Source of the DNA: a virus
IMG/VR virus record: IMGVR_UViG_3300017749_000091
Coordinates: 1-28,653 of that record
Length of the DNA: 28,653 nucleotides
Reading direction: 5' to 3' (one strand)
Numbering within the stretch: position 1 is the stretch's first letter; each line of letters begins with the position of its first letter. The notes beneath the pieces were generated by a model that was given only the letters and a program-made list of their open reading frames with translations, did no database searches and was not told where the DNA came from. Positions 21,838 through 28,653 of this stretch are shown piece after piece. The position numbers were made by a program, and so were the translations under genes.

Positions 21838-22707
21838 TTAAGAAACGCCACCTTGGCGTGTGCCATTAGCCACCCAAGTGACGTTTGAGTTACCTACTAA
21901 ATAATTTCCTGCGCCACCTCCAGCACCTCCCGACCCTTGACCGCTTCCTCCACCTGCTCCACGACCACCACCATTACCACCATCGTTACGACTTGTGCCT
22001 CCAGCGCCTCCTCCTGTACTGCTACCAGCACTACCAGCTGAACCACTGCCACCACCATTTGATCCTGAGGCACCAGCACCACCACTTCCAGCGGTATAAC
22101 CAGCTCCTCCACCGCCGCCACTTCCACCGTGACGTTGATATTGCTTATTAACGTAAGCGCCAAGTGAACCTGAACCACCGCCTCCACCACCACCGCCACC
22201 AGCTAATGTGTTGTTGTTAGTAATTGATGTTGCAAAAGCAATGAAGACAGCAGGGCCGCCAGCACCTCCATTACCACCAGCGCCACTACCTGCGCTGCCT
22301 CCATTACCAGCATTACCGCCGCGACCAATTACAACGCCGTTATTAACAATTGAAACCGTGTCGCCAGATGTAAAATTGCTTGGAACCGTCAAAGCGTAAG
22401 ATCCTGTTGAATTAGATCCGACAAGCACTGAGGCATTAATGGTTAACGTCACGTCTGTAGTTCCAGCAGCGTAAGCCGCATTGGCTGCAGCCTGCGTATA
22501 GACGTTATAATTTTGAGTGTTAGACGCAATTGTAAGATTTACAGCAACTCTATTTGAGGTGCCATAAAAATCTTCTGCTAACTGTATCTCTCCAGACGCA
22601 GGAGCATTACCTTGATTGTAATATTCACTTAATGAGTGAGGCGCACTTCCGCCAAACTCTCCAGCAATGTTGGCTAAGCTAATTGCACCAGAACTTTGTA
22701 AGGCCAT
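21838..22707 (-). CDS. Gly-rich tail adhesin-like protein
   Basis: The N-terminus ([20 protein letters not shown] then APHSLSEYYNQG) is a motif I know from marine-phage tail proteins. Residues ~50-125 are beta-rich. Residues 128-151, 170-182 and 194-267 are almost only Gly with Ser/Ala/Asn/Arg, in repeated G-G-x or G-x-G units. A few loop residues lie between them (AYVNKQYQRH, 184-193), and a short tail with NSNVTWVANGTRQ follows. This looks like the polyglycine type II sandwich of the S16 gp38 adhesin, whose variable loops bind the host receptor. The protein probably sits at the tail-fibre tip. Starts at TAATG overlap. Confidence 0.75.
   Translation of the reverse strand: MALQSSGAISLANIAGEFGGSAPHSLSEYYNQGNAPASGEIQLAEDFYGTSNRVAVNLTIASNTQNYNVYTQAAANAAYAAGTTDVTLTINASVLVGSNSTGSYALTVPSNFTSGDTVSIVNNGVVIGRGGNAGNGGSAGSGAGGNGGAGGPAVFIAFATSITNNNTLAGGGGGGGGGSGSLGAYVNKQYQRHGGSGGGGGAGYTAGSGGAGASGSNGGGSGSAGSAGSSTGGGAGGTSRNDGGNGGGRGAGGGSGQGSGGAGGGAGNYLVGNSNVTWVANGTRQGGVS
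21907..22326 (-). repeat. Low-complexity GGN-repeat coding region
   Basis: The plus strand here is almost entirely CCA/CCN/CCT triplets with Pu-Py asymmetry (GGN on the coding strand). It encodes the three Gly stretches of the adhesin-like protein. The imperfect repeats could expand or contract by recombination, changing the loop spacing. Opposite-strand and other-frame reading is open in places but is a side effect of the repeat. Confidence 0.8.
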
Positions 22708-23273
22708 TATATTGTTCCAAAGGCAGTTACGTCGCCGACTACTGTTAAGTTCCCACTAGCGTCTAGCTTCATTTTTACTGTTCCACTTGCCGCAAAATGT
22801 AAAACTCCTGACGACTCAGTGATTGTCCAATCACCGAAGTCAATCGTTGGCACGTTAGCCGTCCCTGTAAACGTCGGGCTTGCCAATGGCGCCTTTGCGT
22901 CTAGCTGAGTCTGTATTGCAGACGTTACGCCGTCAACATAATTTAATTCAGCAGTGGTAGCAGTAACGTCATCTAAAAGATTAATCTCTGCTGCGGTTGA
23001 TGTAATTGCAACGCCACCAATTTGCAACGTTGTCGATGCGTTAACAGTTGCTGCCGTAGCAGTTGTAAACGTTCCAGCAACAGCAGTTGTGCCGCCAATT
23101 ACAGTGTTATCAATCGTTCCCGAGTTGATGTCGATACCAGTAACCGGCGTCGTTCCGTCTAGTAAATCATCAATGCTATCGAGATTTGTGTTTATCTTGG
23201 TTCCCCAAGTATCCTCAGACGCACCAACTTCAGGTTTTACCAGCGTATACGTCGTTGTATTAGTATCAGCCAT
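22707..23273 (-). CDS. Tail fibre protein with repeated TAAE(I/L)N units
   Basis: The 188-aa protein starts [20 protein letters not shown] and carries [20 protein letters not shown] (21-40), the usual head of marine phage fibre proteins. It then has [22 protein letters not shown] (91-112) and [17 protein letters not shown], a trimeric fibre repeat. The C-terminus is beta-rich. It is the likely fibre shaft, with the adjacent Gly-rich protein as tip; the adjacency and TAATG junction support shared assembly. Confidence 0.83.
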   Translation of the reverse strand: MADTNTTTYTLVKPEVGASEDTWGTKINTNLDSIDDLLDGTTPVTGIDINSGTIDNTVIGGTTAVAGTFTTATAATVNASTTLQIGGVAITSTAAEINLLDDVTATTAELNYVDGVTSAIQTQLDAKAPLASPTFTGTANVPTIDFGDWTITESSGVLHFAASGTVKMKLDASGNLTVVGDVTAFGTI

Positions 23274-23284
23274 TATTACTCCTT

Positions 23285-23920
23285 TTAAGCGGCTAGTTTA
23301 GTCCATGTGACATTGTTTTTAGATTGTTCATTCCAAGTAACTGCATTTACAACTTCAAATTCCCATTTCTCTCTACCAGTGCTTGCAACAGTTGAAACAC
23401 TTTGAACTGTGCTGCCCCCACCAAATCGCACTCTTACTATTGTTGGCGATACTACCGCCACTGCGTTAATCTGTGCGACTGCATTTGCCTCGAGCTGGCT
23501 ATTAGATGTTGCCGTTGAGCTAGATGATGCTGTTGCAGCCCCAAGTCTAAATCGTAAACACGATGCGGTATTTGACGCACTTGAAATGACGTGTGCCTCA
23601 GCATTAGTTAAAAACTGCAATGATGCTGTCGCACTTGTAATGCTTGCACTTACAGTTGCCGATCCAAGAGATATTTTCTCAGCAACAGAAGTTGTAGATG
23701 CGGTCGATGATACAGATGCAGTTGCATCAATTACAAACGTTCCTGCCGATGTAATAGATGATGAAGCATTTGCGCTCGCACTGGCATCTCTAACAATTTC
23801 AGCACTTGATACTGTAGTTGCCGCTGTCGTTGTTGAACCTATGGCATCAGTAATTTCGCCGTCTAAGCCAAAAGCCCGGACGCCATAATTACCAGTGCCA
23901 AATCCAGTTCTATACGTCAT
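23285..23920 (-). CDS. Ala/Ser/Thr-rich repetitive structural protein
   Basis: The 211-aa protein has a short distinct head ([20 protein letters not shown]), then ~150 residues of Ala/Ser/Thr/Val in about regular beta-strand-like runs (for example [20 protein letters not shown] and [18 protein letters not shown]). It closes with [20 protein letters not shown]. The composition suits a repeated-strand fibre or surface protein. No family is recognised, and it has no membrane helix. It lies between the adaptor-type genes and the fibre. Confidence 0.65.
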   Translation of the reverse strand: MTYRTGFGTGNYGVRAFGLDGEITDAIGSTTTAATTVSSAEIVRDASASANASSSITSAGTFVIDATASVSSTASTTSVAEKISLGSATVSASITSATASLQFLTNAEAHVISSASNTASCLRFRLGAATASSSSTATSNSQLEANAVAQINAVAVVSPTIVRVRFGGGSTVQSVSTVASTGREKWEFEVVNAVTWNEQSKNNVTWTKLAA

Positions 23921-23921
23921 A

Positions 23922-24302
23922 TTAGTCTAGCGTAATATCCAAGTCACCAGTTGGGATGCGGAAAACATCGCCAGTCGATATTGTTTTAGATGCAGTTAGC
24001 GCCGCATATGCAAGCATATTCCCAGAGCTTGCTGCGTCCCATACGCCGACATGAGTAACCGTTCCGTATCCAGCAGTTGCAGTTGGATATTCTACTGCCG
24101 CATCAGTTGTTGCTGTATTGCCAGAAACAGCAAATGATGCAACTTTTCTAACATATCCACCGCCTGAAACTTCAGCTCCAGATGCATCTTCGTCTGGATT
24201 AGCAGTGTGCAACGATACATAAACGTTAGTCGGCGACGTATACGCATTGTTTGCAAAGACATGATCCAGTATCTCAGTCTCTAAAAAATTTGAAAAACTC
24301 AT
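23922..24302 (-). CDS. Conserved phage virion protein, tail/head-completion type, 126 aa
   Basis: The protein starts MSFSNFLETEILDHVFANNA, then NVYVSLHTANPDEDASGAEV, GGGYVRKVASFAV, EYPTATAGYGTVTHVGVWDA and ends GDVFRIPTGDLDITLD. I recognise this combination from many phages, where it is called a tail-fibre or minor virion protein; its exact place in the particle is not known to me. Its ATG overlaps the adaptor stop as ATGA. Confidence 0.75.
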   Translation of the reverse strand: MSFSNFLETEILDHVFANNAYTSPTNVYVSLHTANPDEDASGAEVSGGGYVRKVASFAVSGNTATTDAAVEYPTATAGYGTVTHVGVWDAASSGNMLAYAALTASKTISTGDVFRIPTGDLDITLD

Positions 24303-24925
24303 CCTAGTCCTCTCACTTTTAATGTTAATCCAGATCCAGAGTATCTGGCGTTATCTGAACTCTCGTTCAATCGTAAAACTGCTGCTGCGTACATTTGCGC
24401 CCAGACAGTTGTTCGTGCATCTTCCTGCAAGTATGGCGCAGAATGTATTAAGGATCCATATAAATATATATCGGGATATTCCTCTACAAGCCAATTTGTG
24501 GCATTAGAGGCAAGCGCAGGTATCTTTTCAAAGAACAAAAGTTCAATTGTGTATTGAGCATCCGGCGTTGGATACAGTTGAAACTGTCCATCCGCCATAG
24601 CGTAATACTGCGGCCTGCCTGTCGTATCTTCAGCGCCAGCACGTTTATCTGCCATTGCCTGCCTTGATATTAGATCAAGAGGCGACGTTCCTGATCCTGT
24701 AACGTGAGCGCGTATGTTTTCAAGCCAGTTTGCTGGCGTCTGCATATACTCATCACCAGCGTCTTGTTGCGCGTTTGATCTGGCCTCCATCTCATAGTGC
24801 CGAATATCGCGATTAATCTGCGACTCCGCCAACTGGATAAACGTTGGTATAACTGCCGTTAGATCACTTCGATTAAGGTAATCAGCAATTGTCGATTGCA
24901 GTGTGCTGTAATTTGTAATTGTCAT
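24299..24925 (-). CDS. Head-tail adaptor, SU10 adaptor family
   Basis: The 208-aa protein has the order TLQSTIADYLNRSDLTAVIP, FIQLAESQINRDIRHYEME, then LENIRAHV...PLDLISRQAMAD, RPQYYAMADGQFQLYPTPDA, and YTIELLFFEKIPALASNATN, WLVEEYPDIYLYGSLIHSAP. This matches the SU10-type adaptor family. Such proteins form the ring under the portal. Its pairing with an SU10-family capsid is consistent. Start and stop overlap both neighbours by 4 bases (ATGA). Confidence 0.85.
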   Translation of the reverse strand: MTITNYSTLQSTIADYLNRSDLTAVIPTFIQLAESQINRDIRHYEMEARSNAQQDAGDEYMQTPANWLENIRAHVTGSGTSPLDLISRQAMADKRAGAEDTTGRPQYYAMADGQFQLYPTPDAQYTIELLFFEKIPALASNATNWLVEEYPDIYLYGSLIHSAPYLQEDARTTVWAQMYAAAVLRLNESSDNARYSGSGLTLKVRGLG

Positions 24926-25383
24926 TTCTTTTTCCGTCTTTCTTTGTCGGTTTTATCAAATAGATTACCTTCGCCATATCTTCTGCCTAAACTCATTATC
25001 TCCTCAGCAGACATTTCTGGAGTGATTCCTTGCTCGTCGTAATATCGATATGCGTCAGCATTGCTTTGCATATCTCGCAACATATCCTCATATCTTTGTA
25101 TAGCAGTGAAATCAGATCCATTTGTTAAACCGTCATATATATGTTTAATAGTTTGACCTTGTTCATATAGACTGCCTGCTACGTTTGCCATTAATTGATT
25201 TGCCTCTGGGAATCTTTGCCTTGCCAATAATCCAGTGGAAAATCCTTGCGCTCGGTCGTAAGGCGTATCGTACATTGATGCATAACCTTTTGCGCCCATT
25301 TGAGCTTCTAAGGCATCTTTCATTGTTTTTTGTTCGTCAAGATATTTTCTAAATCTGTCAACGTAACCAAATAAAGCGCTCAT
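24922..25383 (-). CDS. Hypothetical virion-region protein, 153 aa
   Basis: The protein is helical and charged (MSALFGYVDRFRKYLDEQKT at the start, then GFSTGLLARQRFPEANQLMANV and YRYYDEQGITPEMSAEEIMS, ending KDERRKKK-like basic residues). No family is recognised. It begins just after the giant gene and overlaps the adaptor gene, suggesting a head-completion or internal protein; this is inference. Confidence 0.6.
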   Translation of the reverse strand: MSALFGYVDRFRKYLDEQKTMKDALEAQMGAKGYASMYDTPYDRAQGFSTGLLARQRFPEANQLMANVAGSLYEQGQTIKHIYDGLTNGSDFTAIQRYEDMLRDMQSNADAYRYYDEQGITPEMSAEEIMSLGRRYGEGNLFDKTDKERRKKK

Positions 25384-25384
25384 T

Positions 25385-28300
25385 TTATCTTCCTAACAAA
25401 CCAAATTTGTTGCTTGGCTTTTTATCTTCTTGCTGGCTAGATAATAATCCACCACCAACTGGTGCAGCTGGCGCAGCACTGTACAATGGCTGTCCGGCTT
25501 TAGTTCCTGATTTCATCTCTGGAGTAATGTCCATGTACATAACATCATCCCCATTCGGCAGCTTGCCTCTGTAAACTTTAGACTTAAACTTTTTGGCGAT
25601 TTTTTGCATTGATTTAACGTAAACATCGTCATAATAATGTTTAAATCCATCATAGCCATATTCAATGTCTGAGCCATCTTCGTTTTTTAAAATTCTAACT
25701 TTTTCAGTAGTTGGCTCATCAAGGGGAAGTGCATAAGGCCAGTCGTCATCATAGTAATGGTTTACTTTTCTTTCTATTTCTGGCGCGTTTCTAATTTTAT
25801 TAGCTAACTTTTTGCCATAAATACCTTCTAAAGTAAAATCAGTATGTTGGTTGTTAAGTCGTACAAGTTCTGGCTCAGGGCCGCCAGCAGCTGTTCTGAA
25901 ATTGGGAACAGTAACCGTGTTGTTTTTTGGATTAAATTCTATTTTTTTGGTTGTTTTGTAATATTGGCTACCATATCTTTTTGCTTGATTCCTGCCTGTA
26001 GTTAAAGCAATTTTATCGTATCCCTCGTCCGAAGCAACTTTCGCCATTCTTTTAATTGCTGTGCTATACCACTCATCTTTTAATGGGGCGTCTGGGACTC
26101 GCCCATATGAATTTAATTCATTTTTTAAATTTACAAGTTTTTTGTTTAAGGGATCTAAAAGTTTTGCTAAACCATCTTTACGTTCATTATAATTAGCCGT
26201 GGTTGGGCGTGGATATTTCTTATCCCAATCACTTACAAACTCTTCTTCCGCGTAAATAATCTCTTCTCTTAAATCCTCATACTCTTTTTCAGCGGCCTGC
26301 TTACCTTTATAATCTGTAATGTATTGAGGATCTGTATATTTGCCATCATCATCTGGCTTTCCTTTTCCTGCTTGATGCCAATCAGATTGTATTTCGTCTA
26401 ACAATAAAATCTTATTTCCGTCTTTGTCAAAATGATCATTTGCCCTAACGTGGGCCAGCACATTGTCGTAATCAGCATAATGATAATCATCACGAAATAT
26501 CATTTCTGAATTTCTATTGTTCGGCAAAGTAAGCAGCATTTCTCTAAAATTTTGAGATCCTTCAGTGCTATATTGAGCAAATCGAGGAGGAGGAGAAAAA
26601 CCTCTCTCTAAATAGTATTCTAAATCTTGTTTTTCCAGCATAGTTGATCGATCTGTGGCGCCTTCAAACTCTATCTCACTAAGACGATTTTCAAATTCCT
26701 CAGCTGTTGAATATCCAAAAGGATTTTCTTGTAATGATGTTTCTCGAAGATAAACTCTATTGTCTTTTATATAATCCTGAACCTCTTTGCTGGTAACATT
26801 TTTCTTGCCTTTTAAAAACTCATCAAGCCCCATCCATTTTATTTCGCTGTCTTTAATGTTTGGAGCTTTCTTGATGTCATTTAAAAATGATTGCCCAGAT
26901 CCAGATTTACGTTGTAAATTTGATGCAGCATTTTGAACAGCAGAATAAAATCCCATCCCATCCACGTCTGGCCCTGCTGGGCCATTTGGCGCAACTTGTG
27001 GAGATAGCCCAAGCCTTTGCGATGCGTTATCTGCCATATCCACAAATTTTTCTCCAGCAGCCTTTAGCCCCGGCTTACTAGCTCGCAACAATCCTCCTGC
27101 TGCTTGAGGTACAGAAAATCCAGCACCAAGAGCGCCTGTTCCTAAGTCAAACATCTCTTCGCCAGTCAAGTCAGCACTTGCATCGCCATAAGATATTTTG
27201 TTTAGGGCCTCTGGAATTTGACCAGTAATCACTTCACCAAGAATTGATGGGGATGTTGTTATCGGCGCATACTTTCCTTGAGCGCCTGCAATCTCAGCGC
27301 CTAAACCAGTTCCGAGAAACTCTTTTGCAAATTCTGCAACGTTAGGCATCTCGCTAAAATAATCCTTAACACTAAAAAGAGCATCTGCCAATGCGCCAGC
27401 AATTGGGCCTCGAGGGCTTTCTGACAATCTGTCGTTGGCGCCGGGCGTTGGATTTAACGTTGAGTCAATGTTATCTTGCATCGTCCTTTTCATTGGATCA
27501 AATGTTTCCAACGGCGTACCAACTTTGTATGATCCCTCAGCAAATGCGAGCGCAGATTCTTTATCTTTCATGCGCAACATATTATTAGTTGCTATGGCGT
27601 TCCTCATTGCAGCCATATTGTCTGGATCGCCATTTGGCAATACGAACTCTTTTAGTTCTCCGTTTGGCATTTGCTGAATGGTTGGGAATACATACCAGTT
27701 TCCATCATCGCTTTGCTCTGCTGCCATGCGGTGAGTAGATATTGAGCCGTCACCATTTAGAATAAACTTGTGATTCTGAGGATTGTAAATTCTGTCTATA
27801 AATTCTGGGCCTCCTGCGGACGCAGATCCTGCGACTCCAGCGCCGCCAATGACGCCTAATTTTTCTAAATTTTTAAGGGCTTTGTCCGAAATTCGACCGC
27901 CGACAATATTTACTTGCAATGAATATGCATCAGCATTAGTTAAATTATTTCGATCTACATCTCTTTTATATTCTGCAAATCCAGCTTTGGCCTTTTGGTC
28001 TGGCATTAAATCAAAAGTAGTTACGTCTTTTTCTTTTAAAGTGCCAATGCCCTCGCCAGTCGTAGCAGTTGTGTAAGTTGGATTATTTGCATTACGAGTT
28101 CCTTGCCCAGTCATTTGACCAACATTTTGCAATCTTAATGATGGGGAATCTAATTGTTCTGGCTCGGTAATAATAGCCCTAGCCTCAGCTGTAGACAATG
28201 TGCCGAATCTATCGGTGTTTCCAACATTGCCAAATTTGTTTACAAAATCAACTTTTCTAGCTCCGGGCAAACTCCTAAATTGCTGAATAGATTTTGGATC

Positions 28301-28653
28301 GTCAAGACCAGCCCAGTCAGGTACAAAATTATCTTTTATATATTTATTTACCTGCGCCTTGCCTTGTTTGCCAAGTAGTGACTGCGCATAACTTAACATG
28401 ACCTCGCCCGGCATTGTTGACTGATCAGCAGATCCCATTCCCATACGGTAAGGCAGCATTACCGGATATTCGCCATATAATCTTTTTAACTCGTTTGCAA
28501 AAGCATCCATTGCCTCTGCTTCTTTTCGTGCATTCGCCCAAACGAGGCCGGGGTTGTTAAACATGAATCCCTGACCGCCAGTTAAATTTACCGGCATATT
28601 TAATTCAGTGTCATTTACGCGAGTAACTTTTCGTGCCGCAGCGGATCTATCAG
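25385..28653 (-). CDS. Giant multidomain (polyvalent-type) phage protein, 5' end cut by window
   Basis: The frame stays open from the right edge, reading D-R-S-A-A-A-R-K-V-T-R-V-N-D-T-E-L-N before the Met at 28597. That Met has no ribosome site, so the gene starts outside the window; more than 1,088 residues are visible. After ~500 residues with few recognisable motifs, a module begins (numbering from 28597) with SGSGQSFLNDIKKAPNIK...EIKWMGLDEFLKGKKNVTSKEV (~558-605). It continues with LLLDEIQSDWHQ (~731-742) and GYDKIALTTGRNQAKRY (~857-873). I know this set from large polyvalent phage proteins; its biochemical activity is not known to me. It may be packaged and ejected with DNA. Confidence 0.78.
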   Translation of the reverse strand, partial: DRSAAARKVTRVNDTELNMPVNLTGGQGFMFNNPGLVWANARKEAEAMDAFANELKRLYGEYPVMLPYRMGMGSADQSTMPGEVMLSYAQSLLGKQGKAQVNKYIKDNFVPDWAGLDDPKSIQQFRSLPGARKVDFVNKFGNVGNTDRFGTLSTAEARAIITEPEQLDSPSLRLQNVGQMTGQGTRNANNPTYTTATTGEGIGTLKEKDVTTFDLMPDQKAKAGFAEYKRDVDRNNLTNADAYSLQVNIVGGRISDKALKNLEKLGVIGGAGVAGSASAGGPEFIDRIYNPQNHKFILNGDGSISTHRMAAEQSDDGNWYVFPTIQQMPNGELKEFVLPNGDPDNMAAMRNAIATNNMLRMKDKESALAFAEGSYKVGTPLETFDPMKRTMQDNIDSTLNPTPGANDRLSESPRGPIAGALADALFSVKDYFSEMPNVAEFAKEFLGTGLGAEIAGAQGKYAPITTSPSILGEVITGQIPEALNKISYGDASADLTGEEMFDLGTGALGAGFSVPQAAGGLLRASKPGLKAAGEKFVDMADNASQRLGLSPQVAPNGPAGPDVDGMGFYSAVQNAASNLQRKSGSGQSFLNDIKKAPNIKDSEIKWMGLDEFLKGKKNVTSKEVQDYIKDNRVYLRETSLQENPFGYSTAEEFENRLSEIEFEGATDRSTMLEKQDLEYYLERGFSPPPRFAQYSTEGSQNFREMLLTLPNNRNSEMIFRDDYHYADYDNVLAHVRANDHFDKDGNKILLLDEIQSDWHQAGKGKPDDDGKYTDPQYITDYKGKQAAEKEYEDLREEIIYAEEEFVSDWDKKYPRPTTANYNERKDGLAKLLDPLNKKLVNLKNELNSYGRVPDAPLKDEWYSTAIKRMAKVASDEGYDKIALTTGRNQAKRYGSQYYKTTKKIEFNPKNNTVTVPNFRTAAGGPEPELVRLNNQHTDFTLEGIYGKKLANKIRNAPEIERKVNHYYDDDWPYALPLDEPTTEKVRILKNEDGSDIEYGYDGFKHYYDDVYVKSMQKIAKKFKSKVYRGKLPNGDDVMYMDITPEMKSGTKAGQPLYSAAPAAPVGGGLLSSQQEDKKPSNKFGLLGR

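Noticed and set aside
21885-22199. Open frames on both strands through the Gly-rich repeat
   Set aside because: They are translations of the CCN/GGN repeat (His/Leu-rich or Val-rich), expected wherever the triplet repeat is long; only the GGN frame gives a sensible protein.
21907-22326. Possible CRISPR-like repeat array
   Set aside because: The repeats are irregular GGN triplets with no constant repeat-spacer unit; they are coding low complexity.
28595-28597. ATG taken as the start of the giant protein
   Set aside because: The frame is open to the window edge with protein-like codons and no Shine-Dalgarno precedes this ATG, so the gene starts outside the window.
1-28653. tRNA genes, integrase or attachment sites, and phage RNA polymerase
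   Set aside because: I looked for TPsiC-type GGTTCGA-N-TCC segments, serine/tyrosine integrase motifs and T7-type polymerase motifs by eye and saw none; absence is only for this window.

Overview
The window is about 28.7 kb of a tailed-phage genome, or an integrated or metagenomic copy of one. It has no bacterial housekeeping genes, tRNA, rRNA, integrase, insertion sequence or CRISPR array that I can see. The virion genes are an SU10-type major head protein with a scaffold, a P22-type portal, an SU10-type adaptor and a P22 gp10-like tail protein. There is no tape measure, sheath or baseplate gene. Together these point to a short-tailed (podovirus-like) phage. Moderate-to-low GC and families that I know mainly from ocean phages (DUF6321, peptidase S74 on a Gln/Ala-rich protein, C1q-like fibre protein, DUF6378) suggest a marine proteobacterial host; this is inference. 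Terminase, DNA polymerase, integrase and endolysin were not found and may lie outside the window.

The layout is two convergent transcription units. Bases 1-5521 (+) are a compact early unit: a DUF669 protein cut by the left edge, a strong hairpin terminator, then nine genes from 445 to 5521 that nearly all overlap one another. These encode a small hypothetical protein, a RecB/Cas4-like PD-(D/E)XK nuclease with an iron-sulphur-type Cys pattern, a free-standing ParB-C-like module, a TET/JBP-associated-type DNA glycosyltransferase (TAGT), a DUF6378 protein, an SF2 helicase, a VRR-NUC nuclease, an XRE regulator with a C-terminal membrane helix, and a small hypothetical protein. A hairpin terminator closes the unit.

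Bases 28653-5576 (-) are the late unit. In transcription order they are: a giant multidomain protein open to the right edge; the adaptor and tail/fibre genes, including a polyglycine adhesin-like protein; two tail-cluster genes of uncertain role; the gp10-like tail protein; a C1q-like fibre protein; an acetyltransferase-like protein; a group of Gln/Gly-rich virion proteins including one with an S74 domain; two large candidate ejection proteins; portal; scaffold; and major capsid protein. A near-perfect terminator follows the capsid gene. After it comes a distal group of small membrane proteins (lysis candidates), very basic small proteins and a T4 endonuclease VII-like resolvase.

The early genes would manage phage DNA (recombination, nuclease and helicase activities, possible base glycosylation) and the late genes build and release the particle. 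The most interesting points are the TAGT glycosyltransferase inside the nuclease/helicase operon, the membrane-tethered repressor-like protein, the giant polyvalent-type protein, the polyglycine adhesin, and three short genes (38, 59 and 50 codons of product) read directly from the minus strand.
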